A stretch of 37,421 nucleotides of DNA from a virus. The position numbers and the translations under genes were made by a program. The stretch covers positions 1 to 37,421 of IMG/VR virus record IMGVR_UViG_3300043774_000250; one strand, 5' to 3'. Each line of letters starts with the position of its first letter. The stretch's first letter is position 1. The notes below the pieces were generated by a model, which saw nothing but the letters and a program-made list of their open reading frames with translations, was not told where the DNA came from and made no database searches. Positions 12,575 to 19,131 of this stretch are shown piece by piece.

Positions 12575-12586
12575 TGTAATACCCTC

Positions 12587-12805
12587 CTAGAATGGATAGT
12601 TGTCCTTCTTCTTGGACTTCTTAATAGCGTCTTCGATCTCCTGAATAACCTGCTTAGCTTCTGGAATAGTCAACTCAAGAGTGACACGATCTGATCCGCT
12701 ACCAACATAAAGGTTTACAAACCGTGTAGGTTTCTTATCCTTAAATGTATTATAGTGCTGATATCCTTCTGCACCAAATACAGTATATTCTTTTTTGATT
12801 GTCAT
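12587..12805 (-). CDS. Hypothetical beta-alpha protein (72 aa)
   Basis: No family recognised. N-terminal beta strands and a C-terminal K/E helix with a lysine-rich tail (65-69). The ATG overlaps the upstream stop as TAATG with AAAGGA at good distance; an ATG three codons earlier sits too close to that SD. Confidence 0.7.
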   Translation of the reverse strand: MTIKKEYTVFGAEGYQHYNTFKDKKPTRFVNLYVGSGSDRVTLELTIPEAKQVIQEIEDAIKKSKKKDNYPF

Positions 12806-13005
12806 TAGTCCCATCCTTTATTGGTGTTAGTTGTATCTTTTGGTTTTTGGTTGTAGACAACGTCTATTAGTTCGTTACCGCTAATAAAATTGCTACCACC
12901 TGATTTTTGCATTTGCCTAATAGCTTCTGCAATACGCTTACGTTCTAAGTCAATTGACTCTATTGCATCAACGTAGTGTTCCATTTCGTCACATGCTTCA
13001 CACAT
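12805..13005 (-). CDS. Hypothetical protein with CxxC start (66 aa)
   Basis: No family recognised. Begins MCEAC, so one CxxC at residues 2-5, then an acidic amphipathic helix (7-34). A second cysteine pair is missing, so a lone zinc site would need dimerisation. Overlaps the upstream gene by 8 bases. Confidence 0.66.
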   Translation of the reverse strand: MCEACDEMEHYVDAIESIDLERKRIAEAIRQMQKSGGSNFISGNELIDVVYNQKPKDTTNTNKGWD

Positions 13006-13411
13006 TATTAATCCTATCTCTTAGATGTGGGAAAAACATATCAATACGATCACAATCGTCTGAACAATCACACGACTCTTCTTTGATAATATTTAAAATA
13101 CGTTCACGCTCTGCTTCAGCAACTTGTTTCTCAATGAGGGGGATAAGTTCCCCTGCGAGTCCCCAAGTGCCAGAACCGTGCTGATTATTGAGGTACGTCC
13201 AAAGACGCTGCCCAGCATTCGTCTTAATGTTGTAAGGGTTGTCGGGGGTCCAGTCGTCTCCCCTGATAAGTGCAACCATATCTGAACATTTCATTTCAAA
13301 CCATTCCAAATCTAAATCAGAAACATGTGCTTCCAGTAACGCAACAATACGTCCACGCTCTCTAAGTTCTCCAACATGAATCCAGTATGCATTAGTTAAT
13401 GATCTAGGCAT
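12998..13411 (-). CDS. Hypothetical helical protein (137 aa)
   Basis: No family recognised. Has two R/E-rich helices of the form ERGRIVALLEA and ERERILNIIKEE, a pattern common in small phage proteins that repeat a unit, and C113/C117 near the end. Overlaps both neighbours by 8 bases. Confidence 0.72.
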   Translation of the reverse strand: MPRSLTNAYWIHVGELRERGRIVALLEAHVSDLDLEWFEMKCSDMVALIRGDDWTPDNPYNIKTNAGQRLWTYLNNQHGSGTWGLAGELIPLIEKQVAEAERERILNIIKEESCDCSDDCDRIDMFFPHLRDRINNV

Positions 13412-13586
13412 ATGTTTTCTCCAAGTACTTGTCTACTATCTGAAGTGTCTTCTTAGATACCCCAGGAGTTTCCTTCAAGTGCTCATACAAACGTAGTGCT
13501 CCGTTGTACATCATAATTTCTAAAGCAAGGGCTACTTCGTCAGTTGCTGGAGTAATCTCAAACTCCATTCCTTCTGCTAATGGCAT
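13404..13586 (-). CDS. Hypothetical helical protein (60 aa)
   Basis: No family recognised. Acidic helical protein. Its start overlaps the upstream stop by one base; SD AAGGAG lies in that gene's end. Confidence 0.7.
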   Translation of the reverse strand: MPLAEGMEFEITPATDEVALALEIMMYNGALRLYEHLKETPGVSKKTLQIVDKYLEKTYA

Positions 13587-13780
13587 TACTCTTCTCCTTT
13601 AATAAGATTGACAATTGCAAGAACAAAGTCTGCATCATTCTGGCTAAGCAATGAGGCTTCCTCTGTGAGCAAGGTTACAATGCGTTCCAACTCTTCGTCA
13701 GCACCAATTTCTCTTCCATAGTTAAACACATCCTGTGGGTTATCCATAGATGGCTTAAACAAACGCTTTACTCGTGGCAT
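13586..13780 (-). CDS. Hypothetical protein, first gene of leftward operon (64 aa)
   Basis: No family recognised. Basic start then acidic helices; includes DEELERIVTLLTEE (residues 28-41), again the E/R-I-x-x-LL pattern of its downstream neighbour. Promoter at 13882-13910 gives a leader near 95 bases. SD is GGAAGG, 12 bases upstream, weaker than usual here. Confidence 0.7.
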   Translation of the reverse strand: MPRVKRLFKPSMDNPQDVFNYGREIGADEELERIVTLLTEEASLLSQNDADFVLAIVNLIKGEE

Positions 13781-13881
13781 TTACAAATACACCTTCCGAA
13801 ACTAAAGTCAACTGGACATGTAGTGTGGTATCCAGTCATACACCACCCACTAGGGAGCTTCTCACCTTTTCTCATACATCT

Positions 13882-13910
13882 AGTGTACACGAAGACATTA
13901 CGAATGTCAA
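13882..13910 (-). promoter_or_regulatory. Canonical SigA-type promoter for leftward operon
   Basis: On the reverse strand -35 TTGACA (13905-13910), 17-base spacer, -10 TACACT (13882-13887). The spacer begins with TTCGTAAT, the complement of ATTACGA, at 13897-13903. A CGTGCG-TTT-CGCACG inverted repeat lies just upstream (13918-13932). Confidence 0.65.
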
Positions 13911-13917
13911 TATATAT

Positions 13918-13932
13918 CGTGCGTTTCGCACG
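13918..13932. repeat. CGTGCG/CGCACG inverted repeat
   Basis: 6-bp perfect arms with a 3-base centre, 8 bases upstream of the leftward -35 and 37 bases upstream of the rightward -10. A possible operator shared by the divergent promoters. Confidence 0.4.
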
Positions 13933-13968
13933 GAAAACTTCTTACCTGCCGCCGAGCTTTGGGCGTGG

Positions 13969-13974
13969 TATTAT
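13969..13974 (+). promoter_or_regulatory. -10 of leaderless promoter
   Basis: TGG-TATTAT (13969-13974), six bases before ATG 13981. No clear -35. Confidence 0.5.
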
Positions 13975-13980
13975 GGATAT

Positions 13981-14157
13981 ATGTCAAATGTAGATAATAT
14001 TATAGATAAGTATGCATTAGCATTCTTAGACGAGTTCCAGGAGATCTTTGGCTATCTACCGAACGATAAAGAACTTTCACTTTGGAAGTCGGGTTTTATG
14101 GATGGTTGCAATGCGATCAAGGAAGCATTGGAGAACCGTGTACGAGATCTGCGATGA
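13981..14157 (+). CDS. Hypothetical protein, leaderless (58 aa)
   Basis: No family recognised. Helical, F/L/E-rich; the block KSGFMDGCNAIKEALE (residues 37-52) looks like a small conserved phage motif. The frame is open far upstream through the divergent promoter region, but the -10 at 13969 and absence of any other signal favour this start. Confidence 0.66.
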   Translation: MSNVDNIIDKYALAFLDEFQEIFGYLPNDKELSLWKSGFMDGCNAIKEALENRVRDLR

Positions 14158-14196
14158 CTGCAGTGATGACAGATGCAAAGTTTGTCACCCATAAAC

Positions 14197-14225
14197 TTGA
14201 CATTACGATTAGAGTCTGAGACAAT
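14197..14225 (+). promoter_or_regulatory. SigA-type promoter, leaderless
   Basis: -35 TTGACA (14197-14202), 17-base spacer containing ATTACGA (14202-14208), -10 GACAAT (14220-14225), then five bases to ATG 14231. Confidence 0.62.
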
Positions 14226-14230
14226 TAGGT

Positions 14231-14413
14231 ATGGCATTCGATAGAAGCTGGATGTCGTCAGAAGAAGCCCTAGAGGTTGCTGACGAGATTGAAAAAGTAG
14301 GTGGCGTGTATCGCTTAGTTGCCGCCGCAATTAGATATCAGAACAAGGAGAATCACAATGTTCGTAAACCTAAAAGGATTCGACACACAACTAGCACCAA
14401 TGGCAGCAATTGA
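14231..14413 (+). CDS. Hypothetical protein, leaderless (60 aa)
   Basis: No family recognised. Residues 1-36 are a helix pair with SSEEALEVADEIEK; the C-terminus is basic (K/R/H). The last 56 bases overlap the next gene in another frame, unusual even here, so the tail may not be functional. Confidence 0.62.
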   Translation: MAFDRSWMSSEEALEVADEIEKVGGVYRLVAAAIRYQNKENHNVRKPKRIRHTTSTNGSN

Positions 14414-14504
14414 AGAAATTGCTAAAGATTACGAAGGTGAGTTTATCAACGCTAAAATGGCAATGATGTATATCAATGCAATTGTGCATGAGTGGCGACA
14501 GTGA
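14358..14504 (+). CDS. Hypothetical protein (48 aa)
   Basis: No family recognised. AAGGAG lies 6-7 bases before this ATG, inside the upstream gene. Helical and acidic. Its stop overlaps a GTG start (GTGA). Confidence 0.62.
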   Translation: MFVNLKGFDTQLAPMAAIEEIAKDYEGEFINAKMAMMYINAIVHEWRQ

Positions 14505-14602
14505 GCTATAGTAAACGATACGCTACCATTTGTTTTTCGTGTAGCATAAACGCAGGACACTTTATTGAAGAATGTACGGAGGAATCAAATGAATCAGAAT
14601 GA
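14501..14602 (+). CDS. Zinc-knuckle-like microprotein, GTG start (33 aa)
   Basis: C11-x2-C14-x5-H20-x4-C25, one residue longer than the classical CCHC zinc knuckle. Acidic tail. Start overlaps the previous stop; its end overlaps the next ATG. Possible single-stranded nucleic-acid binder, by motif only. Confidence 0.55.
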   Translation: MSYSKRYATICFSCSINAGHFIEECTEESNESE

Positions 14603-14678
14603 TCTTAACTGGGTACGACTGGCTGCATGTATTGTAGACAAGACAACAGAAGAAGTTATTGATAAGGTTAAATCTTGA
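14589..14678 (+). CDS. Hypothetical short peptide (29 aa)
   Basis: No family recognised. GGAGG lies 7-8 bases before the ATG, the main support. Helical. Overlaps its neighbours on both sides. Confidence 0.5.
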   Translation: MNQNDLNWVRLAACIVDKTTEEVIDKVKS

Positions 14679-14752
14679 AAGACTTCGGGAAATATTTTTT
14701 TATAAGTTTTTTCATTACAACCGTTATTTTGTTCATTATTTCTAAGCTGTAG
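14675..14752 (+). CDS. Membrane microprotein, TTG start (25 aa)
   Basis: Basic-aromatic start then one hydrophobic helix (7-23). The TTG overlaps the previous TGA (TTGA). No SD is evident, so this relies on coupling and on the similarity to other tiny membrane proteins here. Confidence 0.42.
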   Translation: MKDFGKYFFISFFITTVILFIISKL

Positions 14753-14755
14753 TGA

Positions 14756-14761
14756 TATAAT
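14756..14761 (+). promoter_or_regulatory. Extended -10, leaderless
   Basis: GTGA-TATAAT (14756-14761). A second ATG of the downstream frame, at 14768, lies exactly six bases after it. Confidence 0.55.
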
Positions 14762-14767
14762 ATGTCT

Positions 14768-14950
14768 ATGGAATATTTATCAGACGCTTGGGAAGCCTTA
14801 ATTCATAGCTATGGACAGGGCGAGCGACGCAAAGAGCTTGACAGGATTCTAGAAAAGCTTGAAGAGATGAAACAAGATTTTGAGGATGCTCATGCCACTC
14901 ACAAAGCTTTAATGTTAGAAGAAGTAATTTATACCTTAAAAGGATTCTAG
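14768..14950 (+). CDS. Hypothetical helical protein, leaderless (60 aa)
   Basis: No family recognised. A strongly helical, K/E-rich protein likely to form a coiled coil (20-45). Another ATG at 14762 abuts the -10, so 14768 is preferred. Its stop overlaps a GTG start. Confidence 0.66.
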   Translation: MEYLSDAWEALIHSYGQGERRKELDRILEKLEEMKQDFEDAHATHKALMLEEVIYTLKGF

Positions 14951-15048
14951 TGGACTATAAAGATCAAAACCTAAAGTCAGCAATTATGACTGCAGGAGTA
15001 ATCATATCAATTGTTATTGCAATTATTATAGGAGTAAATGTTGGATAG
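14950..15048 (+). CDS. Membrane microprotein, GTG start (32 aa)
   Basis: Polar start then one very hydrophobic isoleucine-rich helix (10-30). GTG overlaps the previous stop. The next gene starts inside its end behind GGAG. Confidence 0.55.
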   Translation: MDYKDQNLKSAIMTAGVIISIVIAIIIGVNVG

Positions 15049-15217
15049 GTCTGAGTACCGCAGAAATAAGCGTAAGCTTGACAAGCTTTCTTCCAATGCT
15101 AAACAAGACATGGCTGACTGGGCGACAAAGCTTGAGGGTAAAGTAACTCAAGAAGAGATGTACGCCTGGAAGGATGGATACCTAGCAGGATTTGAAAGAG
15201 GTTCACGAGTTGAGTAG
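15038..15217 (+). CDS. Hypothetical basic-start protein (59 aa)
   Basis: No family recognised. Residues 4-17 are rich in R and K; EEMYAWKDGYLAGFERG (39-55) looks like a conserved phage block. GGAG five bases before the ATG. Overlaps the TTG start of the next gene. Confidence 0.64.
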   Translation: MLDRSEYRRNKRKLDKLSSNAKQDMADWATKLEGKVTQEEMYAWKDGYLAGFERGSRVE

Positions 15218-15392
15218 TCTTCGGTGGCTCTTGATGCGTAGTGACCGTGTTGTTGCTATGCATGACACAGAAAGCAAAGCAGTAAAGTCAGCAATATTCT
15301 TTAATGACCTTTACGAAACAGATAAATACTATGTCAAAAAGATTGACAAGCGTAAAGATGATTATAGATTGTATAACTATGAAGGAGAATAA
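15210..15392 (+). CDS. Hypothetical protein, TTG start (60 aa)
   Basis: No family recognised. GAAAGAGG lies 9 bases upstream of the TTG. ATG 15234 is an alternative giving 52 residues. Beta-rich, basic and Y-rich at the end. Confidence 0.6.
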   Translation: MSSLRWLLMRSDRVVAMHDTESKAVKSAIFFNDLYETDKYYVKKIDKRKDDYRLYNYEGE

Positions 15393-15393
15393 T

Positions 15394-15585
15394 ATGGAAC
15401 CGAATGTATTGCTATCATCAGCAATCGATAAGCTTAATCAATGGAAGATTGATGAGCCAGAAGATATGACAGTTGATCCTATGATTAACATTCTAGAATA
15501 TGCAAGTGTTAGTCTAGATGATCGTAAACAGCCTCATGTTCGTAACGCAATTGCATTAGCGTATGCAATTCTTGGATCGGAGTAA
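15394..15585 (+). CDS. Hypothetical helical protein (63 aa)
   Basis: No family recognised. AAGGAG lies 6 bases before the ATG. All-helical and acidic. Two bases separate it from the next TTG start. Confidence 0.68.
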   Translation: MEPNVLLSSAIDKLNQWKIDEPEDMTVDPMINILEYASVSLDDRKQPHVRNAIALAYAILGSE

Positions 15586-15587
15586 AA

Positions 15588-15890
15588 TTGGTAAACATTG
15601 TTGATAGTAGCAAAGCTACTTATTCTATTCCTTATACTGAAGCAGAGCTTAAACTTCTTACAGTTAAAATGACTGGAGATTCTTATGACACTGAGCTTGA
15701 GTTTGGATTTGATACCGTTCGAATTAAACGAACCAGAAATCCTTTTAAGCGTTGGTGGGGTGGACTTTGTGGAGATATTGCAGGGTGGGCCTTGAGGCAG
15801 AACGACAAGTACGGAGACTATTACCTTATTCTTGATGAAGAATACACAGACAGAAAAATTGCTGAGTTGGAGATGATTGAGCTTGGATAA
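15588..15890 (+). CDS. Hypothetical protein, TTG start (100 aa)
   Basis: No family recognised. Starts behind CGGAG. An N-terminal beta-rich part and a central KRWWGGLCGDIAGWALRQ (residues 52-69) that could be amphipathic or membrane-associated. Overlaps thyX by 14 bases. Confidence 0.66.
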   Translation: MVNIVDSSKATYSIPYTEAELKLLTVKMTGDSYDTELEFGFDTVRIKRTRNPFKRWWGGLCGDIAGWALRQNDKYGDYYLILDEEYTDRKIAELEMIELG

Positions 15891-16569
15891 GATCGATGTT
15901 CTTGACGAAGGCTATGTTCGTCTAGTTGACACTCTTGGTAACGATGCATCAGTAGTGAATGCTGCTCGTGTATCTTACGATAAAGAGATTGAGGTCATGG
16001 ATGATAAAGATGAAAAGCTTATGGTGTGGCTATGGAAGAATGAGCATACCTCTCCTTTCCGTCATGCTGCTATGACCTTTGAAGTCTATGCCCCACTTTT
16101 TGTGGCAAGGCAATGGTGGAAGTATGCGGTAGGTTCTTCTCACGTTGATGATCAAAATGGGTGGAACGAATCCAGTCGTAGATATATTACTGAGAACGAA
16201 CAGTTCTATGTTCCTATGGATGCTGAGTGGCGTAGTAAGCCTGAAAATAGCAAGCAGGGTAGTGGCGAGGCACTAGATGAATCCATTGGTAAGGACCTAA
16301 CAGACAAACTAATTAAAACTATTAGTCTTGGCACTAGTCTTTACCATGAAGCAATGAATGCAGGTGTTGCACCTGAACTTGCTCGACTATTCTTGCCAGC
16401 CTACGGCATGTACGTTCGTTGGCGATGGACTGCATCTCTTCATTCTGTTATGCATTTTGTAAATCAGCGTGTAGAACATGATGCACAATTTGAAATTCAG
16501 GAGTATGCAAAAGCTGTTCGTGAACTAATGGCTTCTGCGTACCCCACAACATTTAAAATATTTATGTAG
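15877..16569 (+). CDS. thyX: Flavin-dependent thymidylate synthase ThyX
   Basis: 230 aa, normal length. Makes dTMP from dUMP with FAD, NADPH and methylene-tetrahydrofolate. Evidence: EHTSPFRHAAMTF (56-68), RQWW (78-81), NESSRRY (97-103) and the RLFLPAYGMYVRWRW stretch near 169-183 that binds nucleotide. The usual RHR of the RHR-x7-S signature reads K-Y-A at 82-84, and the loop to NExS is about 8 residues longer. TTG start behind GGAG, overlapping its neighbour. Complements NrdIEF and the deaminase in dNTP supply. Confidence 0.9.
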   Translation: MSLDKIDVLDEGYVRLVDTLGNDASVVNAARVSYDKEIEVMDDKDEKLMVWLWKNEHTSPFRHAAMTFEVYAPLFVARQWWKYAVGSSHVDDQNGWNESSRRYITENEQFYVPMDAEWRSKPENSKQGSGEALDESIGKDLTDKLIKTISLGTSLYHEAMNAGVAPELARLFLPAYGMYVRWRWTASLHSVMHFVNQRVEHDAQFEIQEYAKAVRELMASAYPTTFKIFM

Positions 16570-16574
16570 GTTTA

Positions 16575-16650
16575 CCCCTGGTATACCCTCATTCTTATAA
16601 AGTGTTGAAAGGTTAACTGGTACATGTGGGTTCAAGCCCCACCCAGGGGA
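16575..16650 (+). tRNA. Atypical tRNA-like element
   Basis: Acceptor arms CCCCTGG (16575-16581) and CCAGGGG (16643-16649), discriminator A, and a perfect T-arm GTGGG-TTCAAGC-CCCAC directly adjacent. The middle does not fold as D and anticodon arms: a 4-bp stem CATT/AGTG around CTTATAA (anticodon would be TAT, Ile) leaves only 8 bases where a D-arm should be. CTA replaces CCA. Degenerate tRNA, D-armless tRNA or tRNA mimic. Confidence 0.5.
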
Positions 16651-16657
16651 CTAGTGA

Positions 16658-16663
16658 TATAAT
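16658..16663 (+). promoter_or_regulatory. Extended -10 before rimK-like gene
   Basis: GTGA-TATAAT (16658-16663); predicted start near 16670 leaves a 7-base leader before the ATG at 16677. Confidence 0.55.
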
Positions 16664-16676
16664 AAAGAAGAACAAA

Positions 16677-17558
16677 ATGATATGGTATCTTACAAAAAAT
16701 AACAAAAACGATTACGAGCTTAATCGTATCTTTGACGAAGCCAAAATACAAAACGTAAATATAAAACAGGTTGAGGTTGACAATTTTGATCTTATTGTTA
16801 CTAGAAGCGACAGAAGAAGTATTAGGCTAGACAATGAAACAGTAGAGCTTCCTTCTGTTGTTATTCCAAGAACTGGTAGTGGAACAAGTTATTATGCAAT
16901 GAGTGTTCTAAGACACTTAGAAAGAATGCACGTTCCAGTTTTAAATACAAGTGATAGTATTGATGCTGCTCAAGATAAAATGTATTCTACTCAGATCTTG
17001 GCTCAACACAATATACCAGTTCCAAAAACAATGTTAGTTAGATTCCCTGTTGATGTATCATTAGTTGAAAAACAAATTGGGTTTCCTTGTGTTATAAAAG
17101 TTTTAAGCGGAAGCTATGGGAACGGTGTTCACTTGGTTCAAGACGCTAAGTCTCTTCAAGAACTAATGGAGTTTGTTAGCAACCTAAACTCTCCTTTAAA
17201 TATTTTAATTCAAGAATACATTAGTGAACAACTAGGAACAGATGTTAGAGTTTTAGTAATTGGCGGTAAGATAATTGGAGCTATGAAAAGATCAAGTACT
17301 GATGGAGGATTTAGGGCAAACATTTCTCGTGGAGGAGTAGGCTCTGTTTATGAAATGAATGAAGAGCTTGAGTCATTAGCTTTAGGCTGTGCAAATGTTT
17401 TAAATTTAGAAATTGCTGGGGTAGATCTTTTAATTGACAAAGATGGATACAAAGTTTGTGAAGTAAATTCTGCACCAGGATTTGAAGGCTTTGAAAAGTT
17501 TTGCAATACAAACGTTGCTAAAGAGTTTGTGGACTATGCAGTCTACAGACAGAACTAA
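16677..17558 (+). CDS. RimK-family ATP-grasp ligase
   Basis: 293 aa, like RimK (about 300), which adds glutamates to ribosomal protein S6, and relatives such as LysX and F420 ligases. Seen: N-terminal preATP-grasp domain; VIPRTG then a SVLRHLE-x7-LN block typical of RimK; ATP-grasp glycine loop in VLSGSYGNGVHLV; DVRVLVIGGKIIGAMKR; GFRANISRGG; and the metal-site end EVNSAPGFEGFE. Substrate cannot be read from sequence. Extended -10 just upstream and GAAG as weak SD. Immediately follows the tRNA-like element; a membrane protein gene follows. Confidence 0.85.
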   Translation: MIWYLTKNNKNDYELNRIFDEAKIQNVNIKQVEVDNFDLIVTRSDRRSIRLDNETVELPSVVIPRTGSGTSYYAMSVLRHLERMHVPVLNTSDSIDAAQDKMYSTQILAQHNIPVPKTMLVRFPVDVSLVEKQIGFPCVIKVLSGSYGNGVHLVQDAKSLQELMEFVSNLNSPLNILIQEYISEQLGTDVRVLVIGGKIIGAMKRSSTDGGFRANISRGGVGSVYEMNEELESLALGCANVLNLEIAGVDLLIDKDGYKVCEVNSAPGFEGFEKFCNTNVAKEFVDYAVYRQN

Positions 17559-17598
17559 AAAAATAAAGTAATAGTTAGCCTTTTTAAGGCACTCATGA

Positions 17599-17604
17599 TA
17601 TAAT
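17599..17604 (+). promoter_or_regulatory. Extended -10 before membrane-protein gene
   Basis: CATGA-TATAAT (17599-17604), five bases before a GTG at 17610. Confidence 0.55.
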
Positions 17605-17609
17605 AAGGG

Positions 17610-18353
17610 GTGGAGGTTAAAGTGGAAATTCCTCACAAGATATTTTATTTTGATTCAGATAAAAACATCATAGAATCAGACACAGAAAAGATAAACTTTT
17701 CAAAAAGCTTTATCGGGAAGGAAGTAAAGAGAGTTATGGAGGCAAATAAAATGGCACAAACTGGTTATGGAACACCTGTTGAGACACCACAGGAAGTTGT
17801 TAAGCCAACTAAAAATCGCAGTCGTGGGGGCCTTACAAATGCCCAGTACGCTGTAAAGAAGCAGAAGATGGATCGCTATTCTGCACAAGAAGCAAAACGA
17901 GCACCAAAGATTCAGATTGATCAAAAAATCGTTCTTGGTACATGGATTACTGGTATCCTAATTGCATTCGTTGCATCAGCAATTGTATCTTTTAATGGTA
18001 TTACTGCTGTTGCAGAATTTGTGGGACTATCAGCAGATTGGATGGCAGGACTATTCTTCTTCTTCGTAGAGTTGATGTACCTACTATTCTTGGTTGCCTA
18101 TCTTGTACTTGCGTCTCGTGTAGATGAGAATGGTCGTCCTGAAAAGACATGGGGTGCAATTATGGGTATGATTGGCTTTGCTGCAATTGCAGTGGCAGCA
18201 AATGCATTTCATACCTTTGATTATTGGAGTTGGGATTGGACTGAGCCTCGTATGTGGGCTGGTGTTATTCTCGCTATCTCTGCACCTATCGCAATTATTA
18301 GTGCATCTAAGATGGCTTCAAGGGTTGTATTCGCTAAGGCTATTAGTCTCTAG
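17610..18353 (+). CDS. Four-helix membrane protein, DUF2637-like
   Basis: 247 aa from a probably leaderless GTG. Residues 1-105 are a charged cytoplasmic region; helices lie near 108-128, 145-168, 182-199 and 214-232. AANAFHTFDYW and the SAPIAIISASKMASR end resemble DUF2637 (SpdB-like) proteins of actinobacterial plasmids, suggested but not proven. GTG 17622 is possible, and ATG 17751 has its own GGAGG (17738-17742), so a 200-aa form may also be made. No enzyme motif. Confidence 0.72.
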   Translation: MEVKVEIPHKIFYFDSDKNIIESDTEKINFSKSFIGKEVKRVMEANKMAQTGYGTPVETPQEVVKPTKNRSRGGLTNAQYAVKKQKMDRYSAQEAKRAPKIQIDQKIVLGTWITGILIAFVASAIVSFNGITAVAEFVGLSADWMAGLFFFFVELMYLLFLVAYLVLASRVDENGRPEKTWGAIMGMIGFAAIAVAANAFHTFDYWSWDWTEPRMWAGVILAISAPIAIISASKMASRVVFAKAISL

Positions 18354-18364
18354 CAATACCCCCA

Positions 18365-18437
18365 ACCTCTGTAGCTCAGTGGACAGAGCGATACCCTTCT
18401 AAGGTATGCGTCGCAGGTTCGATCCCTGCCAGGGGTA
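18365..18437 (+). tRNA. tRNA-Arg (TCT)
   Basis: Acceptor ACCTCTG pairs with CAGGGGT (18430-18436). Anticodon stem ATACC/GGTAT, loop CTTCTAA, anticodon TCT for AGA. T-loop TTCGATC. CCA not encoded. Confidence 0.94.
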
Positions 18438-18447
18438 CAACACATGA

Positions 18448-18453
18448 TATACT
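18448..18453 (+). promoter_or_regulatory. Extended -10, leaderless
   Basis: CATGA-TATACT (18448-18453), six bases before ATG 18460. Confidence 0.6.
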
Positions 18454-18459
18454 TGGTTT

Positions 18460-19131
18460 ATGAGCAATTTTAAACTAGCTATTACTGTACCAACTCGTGG
18501 AAGACCACACAATTTAGAAAGACTGTCTAAAGCAGCAGCACAAACTTGCAAAACTAACTATCACATCCTTGCACGGATTGATGATGATGATAAGTCTGTG
18601 TACCCCGAACTAGATAATGTTACCTACATTAAGGGTCCGAGAATCTTTTTTACAAACTCTCTTAACGAGCTTGCAGAAGTTGCAATGAACGAGGGCTATA
18701 CCCATATTGCTATTTTAGGTGACGATGTTTTGCCAGAAACTGATGGCTGGGATGAAAAGATGATCAGTGCACTATCAGAGCTTGGTGTTGTTTATGGTAG
18801 CGATGGATTAGAGCACTTGCATGGTCCAGATCTTCCAACACATGTGATTGTTCCAACAGAAATGTATCGTAGACTTGGGTGGATTGGTCTTCCAGCATCA
18901 CGACACTTGTTTTGCGATAATGTGTGGAGAGAGCTTGGCAAACTAACTGAGTTTATCTATCTTCCTGATGTAAAGCTTACTCATTTGCATCGTTGGAATG
19001 AAACTGCACCTGACGACAGAACTTATCAAGAAGCAAATGATAAAGTAAAAAGAGATCTAGACAAAGCAGCCTTTGAAAATTGGCGTGACAATGGTGGTCT
19101 TCAAATTGCTAAAAAATCTTTGGGTATATAA
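18460..19131 (+). CDS. GT-A glycosyltransferase (family 2-like)
   Basis: 223 aa. LAITVPTRGRPHNLERL at 6-22, a typical nucleotide-sugar start; ARIDDDDKS (38-46); and an AILGDDVLPETDGWDEKM block (83-100) supplying the DxD-like metal site. Soluble, shorter than many GT2 enzymes, so probably only the catalytic domain. Leaderless promoter. Stop overlaps the FkbM gene's ATG, making a three-gene glycan cluster. Donor and acceptor unknown. Confidence 0.82.
   Translation: MSNFKLAITVPTRGRPHNLERLSKAAAQTCKTNYHILARIDDDDKSVYPELDNVTYIKGPRIFFTNSLNELAEVAMNEGYTHIAILGDDVLPETDGWDEKMISALSELGVVYGSDGLEHLHGPDLPTHVIVPTEMYRRLGWIGLPASRHLFCDNVWRELGKLTEFIYLPDVKLTHLHRWNETAPDDRTYQEANDKVKRDLDKAAFENWRDNGGLQIAKKSLGI

Noticed and set aside
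14154-14219. 21-codon frame overlapping the stop at 14157
   Set aside because: No SD, and it covers the TTGACA promoter of the next gene. Kept only as a remote possibility.
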